Source: Sporichthyaceae bacterium (GTDB lineage: Bacteria; Actinomycetota; Actinomycetes; JACCYY01). From it: DNA of 7,918 bases. Of this stretch, positions 1 through 7,918 are shown in pieces. The stretch spans positions 1-7,918 of the forward strand of contig JACCYY010000197.1 in assembly GCA_013696235.1 (NCBI GenBank), in the 5' to 3' direction. Below the pieces are notes generated by a model. The model was not told the DNA's origin and did not search any database. It saw only the letters and a program-made list of their open reading frames with translations. A program made the position numbers and the translations under genes. Every line of letters begins with the position of its first letter. The stretch's first letter is position 1.

Positions 1-840
1 GCGACCAGCATCGACGACGCGCTCCGGTTGCTGGCCGAGGGCGGTGAGGACGCCTACCTCCTGGCCGGCGGGCACAGCCTGCTCCCGATGGCCAAGCTGC
101 GGCTGGCCCGGCCCGAGCTCCTGATCGACATCAACGACCTCACCGACCTGAGCTACATCCGCCGCGACGGCGACTGGCTCGCGATCGGAGCGCTGACCCG
201 GCACGCGGAGCTGCTTGCCTCCGGGGAGGTGGGCGAGCTGTTCCCGCTCGCGCACGACGCCGAGCGGGTGATCGCCGACCCGGTCGTGCGCAACCGCGGC
301 ACCATCGGCGGCTCGCTCTGCCAGGCCGACCCGGCCGAGGACCTCTCGACCGTGTGCGACGTCGTGGGCGCCGAGGTCGTGATCCGCGGGCGCGGCAGCG
401 AGCGCACGATCCCGGTGACCGACCTGCATGCCGGCCCGTACGAGACGACGCTCGCGCGCGGCGAGATGCTCACCGAGGTCCGCTGGCCGATCCACGCCAG
501 GACCAGCAGCGCGTACGAGAAGGTCGAGCGCCGGGTCGGGGACTGGGCGGTCACCGCCGCCGGGGCCTCGGTCACGCTCGGCTCGGACGGCACGATCGTC
601 GACGCCTCGATCGGGCTCACCGCGGTCGGCGTGCAGGGCACCATCGACGCCGCTCGCGACGCCCTGGTGGGGCAGCAGCCGAGCGAGCAGGTGTTCGCCG
701 CCGCCGCCCAGGCGGCCGCTGCGGCCTCGCGCCCCTCCGACGACACACGCGGAACTGCCGAGTACAAGCGCCACCTCGCCGACGAGCTCAGTCGTCGCGT
801 CCTCCGCCGCGCCGCCGAGCGCGCAGCCTCCGGGAGCTAG
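1..840 (+). CDS. coxM: Carbon monoxide dehydrogenase medium (FAD-binding) subunit CoxM, 5'-truncated by window edge
   Basis: This is the flavoprotein subunit of aerobic CO dehydrogenase. It takes electrons from the CoxS iron-sulfur clusters onto FAD and passes them to the respiratory chain from the cytoplasmic side of the membrane. The reading frame is open from base 1 and ends at TAG 838-840, giving 279 visible residues. By comparison with the roughly 288-residue O. carboxidovorans CoxM, only about the first dozen residues lie outside the window; the TTG at 28 is internal. Both flavin pyrophosphate-binding motifs of the PCMH-type FAD domain are present: AGGHS at visible residues 22-26 and TIGG at 101-104, followed by a DPAED stretch matching the family's DPxxD. 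The C-terminal CO-dehydrogenase flavoprotein domain starts around AYEK (171-174) and continues through a GDWA segment and SIGLT. It lies 3 bases upstream of coxS. The M-S-L gene order is typical of form I CO dehydrogenases. Family assignment is secure. Confidence 0.95.
   Translation, partial: ATSIDDALRLLAEGGEDAYLLAGGHSLLPMAKLRLARPELLIDINDLTDLSYIRRDGDWLAIGALTRHAELLASGEVGELFPLAHDAERVIADPVVRNRGTIGGSLCQADPAEDLSTVCDVVGAEVVIRGRGSERTIPVTDLHAGPYETTLARGEMLTEVRWPIHARTSSAYEKVERRVGDWAVTAAGASVTLGSDGTIVDASIGLTAVGVQGTIDAARDALVGQQPSEQVFAAAAQAAAAASRPSDDTRGTAEYKRHLADELSRRVLRRAAERAASGS
832..836 (+). promoter_or_regulatory. Ribosome binding site of coxS
   Basis: GGGAG lies 7 bases before the ATG at 844, inside the last codons of coxM. 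It supports 844 over the alternative in-frame ATG at 856. Confidence 0.6.
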
Positions 841-843
841 AGC

Positions 844-1391
844 ATGCAGGTCACGATGACGGTCAACGGCGTCGAGGTCACCCGCGAGGTCGAGCCACGC
901 CGGCTCCTCGTCCACTTCATCCGTGAGGACCTGCGGCTGACCGGGACGCACTGGGGTTGCGACACCAGCAACTGCGGCGTGTGCGTCGTCCTCGTCGACG
1001 GCACGCCGGTCAAGTCGTGCACGATGCTCGCCGCCTCGGCCGGCGGCCACGAGGTCCGTACGGTCGAGGGCCTGGAGCAGAGCGGGAAGCTCGACCCGAT
1101 CCAGGACGCGTTCATGGAGAAGCACGGCCTGCAGTGCGGCTTCTGCACCCCGGGGATGATGCTGACCAGCCGGGCGCTGCTCGACGCGAACCCCGACCCG
1201 AGCGAGGACGAGATCCGCGAGGCGATCTCGGGGCAGATCTGCCGGTGCACCGGCTACTCGACGATCGTGCGCTCGGTTCGCTGGGCCGCCGAGCAGGAGC
1301 AGAAGGCCAGGGACGGCGAGTCGGCGGCGGGCAGCACGGCGGACGAGGGTACGCACGAGACGGCAGACCACGAGACGGCAGGGGCCACCGC

Positions 1392-1395
<4 letters not shown>
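844..1395 (+). CDS. coxS: Carbon monoxide dehydrogenase small (2x[2Fe-2S]) subunit CoxS
   Basis: This subunit carries electrons from the Mo-Cu site of CoxL to the FAD of CoxM. It has 183 residues, against about 166 in O. carboxidovorans. The N-terminal plant-ferredoxin-type domain has Cys39, Cys44, Cys47 and Cys59 (GCDTSNCGVC...SC). The C-terminal helical [2Fe-2S] domain has Cys98 and Cys101 (QCGFC) and Cys133 and Cys135 (CRCTGY). All eight cluster ligands are present, and so is Gln97, the conserved residue before the CGFC pair. Residues from about 153 onward are an extra acidic, Ala/Thr-rich tail with a five-residue tandem duplication (HETAD/HETAG). The ATG at 844 is chosen because GGGAG at 832-836 sits 7 bases upstream; the in-frame ATG at 856 is a possible alternative. 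The stop codon overlaps the coxL start as ATGA, implying translational coupling. Confidence 0.96.
1354..1381 (+). repeat. 15-bp in-frame tandem duplication in the coxS tail
   Basis: The 13-base unit CACGAGACGGCAG occurs at 1354-1366 and again at 1369-1381, a 15-base period. It encodes HETAD (residues 171-175) then HETAG (176-180) at the extreme C-terminus of CoxS, beyond the conserved domain. It looks like a recent small slippage duplication in a weakly constrained tail. Confidence 0.8.
1380..1384 (+). promoter_or_regulatory. Ribosome binding site of coxL
   Basis: AGGGG lies 7 bases before the ATG at 1392, within the coxS tail. Together with the ATGA overlap it fixes the coxL start and excludes the longer upstream-open frame. 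Confidence 0.6.
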
Positions 1396-3968
<2,573 letters not shown>

Positions 3969-3994
3969 GCGCCCGCCCGACGTAGGGTCACGCG
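3969..3994 (+). promoter_or_regulatory. Short coxL-to-xdhC spacer with weak ribosome binding site
   Basis: This 26-base spacer is the only gap in the cluster longer than three bases. TAGGG at 3983-3987 lies 7 bases before the ATG at 3995 and is a modest ribosome binding site. No inverted repeat able to act as a terminator and no convincing promoter boxes are seen, so transcription probably reads through. Confidence 0.5.
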
Positions 3995-4999
3995 ATGGGA
4001 CCTGAGGCCACCACCACCACCGCGGCCAGGCTGCGGGCCGAACGCGTGCCGTTCGTGCACGCGACGGTGGTGCGAGCCGAGGCGCCGACCAGCGCCCGGG
4101 CCGGCGACACCGCGCTGGTGCACGCCGACGGGCGCCTCGAGGGGTTCGTCGGCGGCACGTGCGCCGAGAGCTCCGTACGCCTCTACAGCCTGCAGGCGCT
4201 GGCCAACGGCCAACCGCTGCTGCTGCGGATCCTTCCCGACGAGCTCCCGGCGGGAGCCCGGCCCGACGATGCAGCTGGCACGATCACCGTCGGCAACCCG
4301 TGCCTGTCCGGTGGTGCGATCGAGGTGTTCCTCGAGCCGCACTCGCCCGCGCCGCGCCTCTTCGTCGTCGGCGAGACGCCGATCGCCAGATCGCTGGCCG
4401 AACTCGGACGGCCGCTCGGTTTCAAGATCGAGCTGTGCGCCGGCGAGGACGTCGCGCCGCTCTCGCCTGGCGACGCCGATGGCGGGGTCGTCGTCGCGTC
4501 GCACGGCAAGGGCGAGATCGCGGCGCTCGAGGCGGCGCTCGACGCGGGCGTCCCGTACGTCGCGCTGGTGGCGAGCCGCCGACGCGGCGCGTCTGTGCTC
4601 GCCGACCTCGCCGTCGACGACGCGGCGCGGGCGCGCGTGCACACCCCGGCGGGTCTCGACCTCGGCGCCCGTACGGCCGCCGAGGTGGCGCTCTCGATCC
4701 TGGCCGAGATCGTGTCGCTGCGGGTCCGGCCGGCCGCTGGCGAGCTTGTTGTCGGTCGGGTTGGTGTCGGTCAGGCCGATCTCGACGACCCCCAGCACCG
4801 GCATCCGGTCCACCGCCATGTGCGTGGCGGGCAGCATCGGCCGCCGACGGTCGAGCCGGCGGCTGGAACGGCGATCGACCCGATCTGCGGGATGGCCGTC
4901 GCCGAGGTGCCCGCTTCGCTGCACACCCCCGGTCCGGACGGCGAGGTCGTCTACTTCTGCGGCGAGGGCTGCCGCAGCGCCTACCTCGCGGGCCCGTGA
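3995..4999 (+). CDS. XdhC/CoxF-like CO dehydrogenase maturation protein with C-terminal YHS domain
   Basis: This is a 334-residue protein of the XdhC/CoxI/CoxF family, which handles molybdenum cofactor or helps build the active site of molybdenum hydroxylases. The N-terminal XdhC_CoxI domain (about residues 10-120) includes EGFVGGTCAE with Cys56 and NPCLSGGAIE with Cys103. A Rossmann-like XdhC C-terminal domain follows (about 125-247), recognisable by VVASHGKGE, GVPYVALVASRRRGA, and TPAGLDLGAR leading into VALSILAEIV. Residues 248-293 form a linker with five His between 268 and 281. Residues from about 294 form a YHS domain, DPICGM with Cys298 and YFCGEGC with Cys322 and Cys326, a likely metal-binding module. 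The gene starts 26 bases after coxL, behind a weak TAGGG. Its position between coxL and coxD points to maturation of this enzyme; in O. carboxidovorans CoxF is implicated in copper insertion. Whether it is the orthologue of CoxF or of CoxI cannot be decided here, so no symbol is given. Confidence 0.9.
   Translation: MGPEATTTTAARLRAERVPFVHATVVRAEAPTSARAGDTALVHADGRLEGFVGGTCAESSVRLYSLQALANGQPLLLRILPDELPAGARPDDAAGTITVGNPCLSGGAIEVFLEPHSPAPRLFVVGETPIARSLAELGRPLGFKIELCAGEDVAPLSPGDADGGVVVASHGKGEIAALEAALDAGVPYVALVASRRRGASVLADLAVDDAARARVHTPAGLDLGARTAAEVALSILAEIVSLRVRPAAGELVVGRVGVGQADLDDPQHRHPVHRHVRGGQHRPPTVEPAAGTAIDPICGMAVAEVPASLHTPGPDGEVVYFCGEGCRSAYLAGP
4736..4837. other. Codon-usage anomaly in the XdhC-YHS linker; minus strand looks coding-like
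   Basis: In the gene's own frame, 12 of these 34 codons end in T (GCT, CTT, GTT, GGT, CAT and others), whereas flanking codons end almost exclusively in G or C. All 34 first-position bases are G or C. The in-register minus-strand frame therefore has 100% G/C third positions, and its translation includes PMLPATHMAVDRMPVLGVVE, which reads like ordinary protein rather than the Arg/Asp-rich shadow on either side. The minus frame is open throughout, but no start, stop or ribosome binding site delimits a gene here. I do not recognise the peptide. Confidence 0.5.
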
Positions 5000-5913
5000 G
5001 CCGGGCGGCCCGGGTCGGCGCCGAGGACGCTGTCCGCGTACTCGTCCCTGACGTGGACACGCTCGCCGCAGCCCTGGAGGCCGAGGACTACCTCACCGAC
5101 CACGGGCTCGCGACCGCGCTGTTCCTGGCCGTGTCGCTGCCCCAGCCGTTGCTGCTCGAGGGCGAGGCCGGTGTTGGCAAGACCGAGGCCGCCAAGACCC
5201 TCGCCCGGGTGCTGGACACCCCGCTGATCCGGCTGCAGTGCTACGAGGGCATCGACTCCGCCGAGGCGCTCTACGAGTGGAACTACCCGCGCCAGATGCT
5301 CGGCATCAAGCTCGCCGAGTCGCGCCACGAGCCGCTGGCCGACGACGAGCTGTTCAGCGCCGACTACTTGATCGCCCGCCCGCTGCTCGGCGCGCTCCAG
5401 CACCCCGGCCCTCGCCCAGCCGTGCTGCTCATCGACGAGGTGGACCGGGCCGACGACGAGTTCGAGGCGTTCACCCTCGAGCTGCTCGCGGAGTCGTCGG
5501 TCACCATCCCCGAGCTCGGCACCGTCCGGGCGACCCACCCGCCGATCGTCATCCTGACCTCGAACCGGACCCGCGACGTGCACGATGCGCTCCGGCGCCG
5601 CTGCCTCTACCACTGGATCGCGTTCCCACCGGCTGACCAGGTCGCCGAGATCGTGCGGCGACGCGTGCCCGCGAGCTCCGAGCGTCTCGCGCTCGGCACG
5701 GCGTACGCGGTCAGCCGGCTGCGCGGGCTACGGCTGCAGAAGCACCCGGGGATCGCGGAGGCGGTCGACTGGGCGGCCGCGCTGGCCGCGCTCGGTGTGG
5801 AGCGGTTCGAGGTCGACACCGCGCGGATGACGCTGGGTTCGGTGCTCAAGTACCGCGAGGACCAGGAGCTGGCGCGTGACGACGACGCCTGGTTGGCGGT
5901 GGGCGATGCCTGA
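4996..5913 (+). CDS. coxD: MoxR-family AAA+ ATPase CoxD
   Basis: This is a cytoplasmic AAA+ chaperone ATPase. In O. carboxidovorans CoxD is required for maturation of the Mo-Cu cluster and is linked to its sulfuration, acting together with the VWA partner CoxE. From the GTG at 4996 the protein has 305 residues, close to the family's roughly 295. Walker A is GEAGVGKT at residues 56-63, Walker B is VLLIDE at 143-148, sensor-1 Asn190 lies in ILTSNR, and an Arg-rich RRRC segment follows at 200-203. The GTG is part of a GTGA overlap with the stop of the upstream gene, which favours coupled translation. It has no clear ribosome binding site, and the in-frame GTG at 5053 would give an N-terminus closer to typical CoxD proteins, so the start is uncertain. 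The frame stays open far upstream, but that part is a shadow of the XdhC gene. Confidence 0.93.
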   Translation: MSRAARVGAEDAVRVLVPDVDTLAAALEAEDYLTDHGLATALFLAVSLPQPLLLEGEAGVGKTEAAKTLARVLDTPLIRLQCYEGIDSAEALYEWNYPRQMLGIKLAESRHEPLADDELFSADYLIARPLLGALQHPGPRPAVLLIDEVDRADDEFEAFTLELLAESSVTIPELGTVRATHPPIVILTSNRTRDVHDALRRRCLYHWIAFPPADQVAEIVRRRVPASSERLALGTAYAVSRLRGLRLQKHPGIAEAVDWAAALAALGVERFEVDTARMTLGSVLKYREDQELARDDDAWLAVGDA

Positions 5914-7195
5914 GCGCGCGGGCGACCGGGCGCCAGGTCCGGGGCCGGTCGACGGCTCGGACCGCGGCGCGGCGTTGTCGTACCTGGGTCCGGTCGCGAC
6001 GGCGAGCCCGGCTGCGCTCGCGACGGCACTGGCCGCGGCGCTACGCCGGGCCGGGGTCGACGTCTCGCCCGGTCAGGTGCAGCGGCTGGCGAGTGCGATC
6101 GGGCTCACGCCGCCGTGCATGCTCGACGACCTGTACTGGCCCGCCCGGGTCACGTTGATCTGCTCGGTCGACGACCTGGCGAGCTTCGACCGGCTCTTCG
6201 CCGCGCTGGCCGGCCTTGACCTCGACCCCGCCGAGCACCGGGGTGACCCGAACGCCCCCAGGATGGAGCCCACTGCTCCGCGGTCACGCCCCACGCCGAC
6301 GCCGGCCGGGCTCGGCCGCGAGACCGGCCAGAGCACCAGGTCGGCGCCGGCCGCCGGGCAGTCAGCCGATGACAAGACCGAGGACGGCTCCGACGACGCC
6401 CGGCCCGCCGCGCTGGCGGTGATGAGCGCCGACGAGCGCCTCGGTGAGCGTGACTTCGCCGAGCTCACCGAGGACGAGCTGCGGGACCTGCAGGCGCTGG
6501 TGCAGCGGCTCCGGCTCAGCACGCCGCTGCGGCGGACCCGGCGGGCCCGGCCCCAGCGTTCCGGGCAGCAGGTCGACATGCGCCGCACGTTGCGCCGGGC
6601 CGGGCGTTCCGGGGGCGAGCCCGTACGCCTGCACCGCCTCGAGCGGCGGGAGCAGCGGCGGCGACTGGTGCTGCTGTGCGACGTGTCCGGGTCGATGGAG
6701 GCGTACACGCGCGTGTTCCTCGGGCTGCTCCAGGGCGCGGTGACCGGCGTCCGGGCGGAGGCGTTCGTGTTCGCCACCCGGCTCACCCGCGTCACCGAGG
6801 ACCTGCGCATGCGCGATCCCGACCTCGCGCTCGCGCGGGCGTCGAGGAGTGCGTCGGACCTGGCTGGTGGCACCCGGCTCGGAGCCTGTCTCTCGACGTT
6901 CCTCGACACGTACGGGCGCCGCGGGATCGCCCGCGGGGCCGTCGTGGTGGTCATCTCCGACGGCTGGACCGGCGACGCCGACGTCGTCGCCGACCAGATG
7001 GCGCGGCTGCAGCGACTCGCGCACCGGATCGTGTGGGTCAACCCGCGCAAGGCGTCACCGTCGTACGAGCCGCTCGCCGGCGGGATGGCGGCGGGACTGC
7101 CGTACTGCGACGCGTTCGTGAGCGGCCACAGCTTGCGCAGCCTGGCCGACGTGGTCGCTGCGGTCGGGACCGACCAGAGGAGGGAACGGCCGTGA
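5906..7195 (+). CDS. coxE: Von Willebrand factor A domain protein CoxE
   Basis: This is the VWA partner of the CoxD ATPase and a CO dehydrogenase maturation factor; CoxE with CoxF is implicated in copper introduction in O. carboxidovorans. The protein has 429 residues from the ATG at 5906, which overlaps the coxD stop by 8 bases. An N-terminal helical CoxE region (about 15-105) is followed by a Pro/Thr/Ala/Asp-rich, probably disordered linker (about 110-165). Next come the conserved RDFAELTEDEL element and an Arg-rich stretch that includes DMRRTLRRAGRSGGE. The VWA domain begins at LVLLCDVSGSM, with MIDAS residues Asp259, Ser261 and Ser263. Thr323 (GGTRLG) and Asp352 (ISDGW) complete the metal site, so it looks intact. 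The C-terminal VWVNP and the YCDAFVSGHSL region match CoxE proteins. The 10 in-frame codons upstream of 5906 lie inside coxD and are not included. Confidence 0.93.
   Translation: MPERAGDRAPGPGPVDGSDRGAALSYLGPVATASPAALATALAAALRRAGVDVSPGQVQRLASAIGLTPPCMLDDLYWPARVTLICSVDDLASFDRLFAALAGLDLDPAEHRGDPNAPRMEPTAPRSRPTPTPAGLGRETGQSTRSAPAAGQSADDKTEDGSDDARPAALAVMSADERLGERDFAELTEDELRDLQALVQRLRLSTPLRRTRRARPQRSGQQVDMRRTLRRAGRSGGEPVRLHRLERREQRRRLVLLCDVSGSMEAYTRVFLGLLQGAVTGVRAEAFVFATRLTRVTEDLRMRDPDLALARASRSASDLAGGTRLGACLSTFLDTYGRRGIARGAVVVVISDGWTGDADVVADQMARLQRLAHRIVWVNPRKASPSYEPLAGGMAAGLPYCDAFVSGHSLRSLADVVAAVGTDQRRERP
7179..7183 (+). promoter_or_regulatory. Strong ribosome binding site of coxG
   Basis: A GGAGG core inside an AGAGGAGGGA purine run lies 8 bases before the GTG at 7192, within the end of coxE. 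It is the strongest Shine-Dalgarno match in the window and decides the coxG start. Confidence 0.75.
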
Positions 7196-7918
7196 AGATC
7201 GAGAACGACTTCGAGGTCGCGGCACCGATCGACAAGGTCTGGGCAGCCATGCTCGACGCGGACAAGGTCGCCGCCTGCGTCCCGGGAGCCCAGGTGCTCG
7301 ACCAGCTCGGACCCGACCTGTACCAGTTCGGGATGAAGATCAAGATCGGGCCGGTCTCGATGCAGTACAAGGGCGAGATCGAGTTCGTGGAAAAGGACGG
7401 GGCCGCGCACCGCGCCGTGCTTCGGGGCAAGGGCAAGGAGACGCGTGGGCACGGCAACGCCGAGGCGATGTCGACGCTCTCGCTCACCTCGGTCGGTGAG
7501 GTGACCCGCTGCCAGGTCGAGGCCGACCTCAAGCTGTCGGGTCGGGTCGCGGCAATGGGTCAGGGCATCATCAAGGACGTCTCCGACCGGATCGCAGCGC
7601 AGTTCGCCGGGAACCTTCAACGCATGCTGAGTGGAGCAGACGAGATGGACGACACGAAGTCGAAGTCTGGCGCCGGTGGCGGTGCAGGTGACGCGGGCGC
7701 GGGTGCACAGCCCGAACGCTCGGGCGCGACGGTCGAGGAGAGCATCGAGACCGCGGCTGCCGGGTCGCAGCACCGCGGCGTGGAGTCCGAGCCCCAGGAC
7801 GCCAAGCCGAAGGGGTCACCGGTCGAGCAGGCACGCGGTGACGCTCGCATGACCGGTGGCAGCGGCGAGAGCTCGTACTCCCGGCCGCGCATCGCCGACT
7901 TCGACGCCGACGCTGACG
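7192..7918 (+). CDS. coxG: CoxG, SRPBCC-fold CO dehydrogenase recruitment protein, 3'-truncated by window edge
   Basis: CoxG attaches CO dehydrogenase to the cytoplasmic membrane; work in mycobacteria, as I recall it, assigns it quinone binding for electron delivery. The frame is open from GTG 7192 to the window end, giving 242 codons with no stop. The start is well supported: GGAGG at 7179-7183 lies 8 bases upstream, and GTGA overlaps the coxE stop. Residues 1-147 form the SRPBCC/CoxG domain, with ENDFEVAAP at 4-12, VWAAM, CVPGA at 29-33, a central YKGEIEF strand, and the C-terminal helix following GRVAAMGQG (117-125). From about residue 148 a long, polar Gly/Ala/Ser/Glu-rich tail begins and is still continuing at the edge, whereas O. 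carboxidovorans CoxG is only about 206 residues in total. No hydrophobic membrane segment is visible before the window ends; one could follow. Domain identity is firm, and the tail's role is unknown. Confidence 0.9.
   Translation, partial: MKIENDFEVAAPIDKVWAAMLDADKVAACVPGAQVLDQLGPDLYQFGMKIKIGPVSMQYKGEIEFVEKDGAAHRAVLRGKGKETRGHGNAEAMSTLSLTSVGEVTRCQVEADLKLSGRVAAMGQGIIKDVSDRIAAQFAGNLQRMLSGADEMDDTKSKSGAGGGAGDAGAGAQPERSGATVEESIETAAAGSQHRGVESEPQDAKPKGSPVEQARGDARMTGGSGESSYSRPRIADFDADAD

Noticed and set aside
957..1391. Longer N-terminus for coxL, because its frame is open back to 957
   Set aside because: The extra part overlaps the conserved iron-sulfur region of coxS and is Arg/Pro-rich. The ATG at 1392 has a ribosome binding site and an ATGA overlap, and it gives the right distance to the active-site residues.
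4159..4995. Longer N-terminus for coxD, because its frame is open back to 4159
   Set aside because: It lies inside the XdhC-YHS gene and translates to an Arg-rich shadow. The GTG at 4996 gives the family's normal length.
6073..7773. 566-codon open frame on the minus strand opposite coxE and coxG
   Set aside because: Shadow composition, no motif, and it spans two well-supported sense genes.

Overview
The window is one continuous, same-strand gene cluster for aerobic (molybdenum-copper) carbon monoxide dehydrogenase and its maturation machinery. In order it holds coxM (FAD subunit, 5' end cut off by the window), coxS (2x[2Fe-2S] subunit), coxL (molybdopterin catalytic subunit), an XdhC/CoxF-like maturation protein fused to a C-terminal YHS domain, coxD (MoxR-type AAA+ ATPase), coxE (von Willebrand factor A protein) and coxG (SRPBCC-fold membrane recruitment factor, 3' end cut off). 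The base composition is very GC-rich (about 70% by eye) and third codon positions are almost all G or C. Start codons are ATG or GTG, and the gene order is M-S-L. Together these suggest a high-GC actinomycete, but the sequence alone does not fix the genus.

The catalytic subunit is a true form I CoxL, not a form II homologue or a xanthine dehydrogenase. It carries the diagnostic AYxCSFR loop (AYACSFR, Cys389), a Gln in TQAPHA (Gln241) and the catalytic Glu of GAKGIGE (Glu760). These correspond to Cys388, Gln240 and Glu763 as I recall them from the Oligotropha carboxidovorans enzyme. CoxS has all eight iron-sulfur cysteines and CoxM has both flavin-binding motifs, so the (MSL)2 enzyme should be complete and active: CO + H2O to CO2 + 2 e- + 2 H+, with electrons passed through CoxS and CoxM to the respiratory chain.

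Region by region: 1-3968 encodes the three enzyme subunits; 3969-3994 is the only spacer longer than three bases; 3995-7195 encodes three maturation proteins (XdhC-YHS, CoxD, CoxE) that in the O. carboxidovorans model sulfurate the Mo cofactor and insert copper; 7192-7918 encodes CoxG. Adjacent genes overlap by 4 or 8 bases at ATGA, GTGA and ATG...TGA junctions, or sit 3 or 26 bases apart, so the cluster reads as one translationally coupled operon. No promoter, terminator, RNA gene, CRISPR array or mobile element is visible.

The core system is known. The parts worth a second look are the XdhC-YHS fusion with its His-rich linker (a candidate metal-handling protein for the Mo-Cu site), a patch of about 100 bases inside that linker whose codon statistics fit the minus strand better than the gene's own frame, and low-complexity C-terminal tails on CoxS, CoxL and CoxG. 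Two of these tails contain 15-bp in-frame duplications, and the CoxL and CoxG tails share a short near-identical motif.
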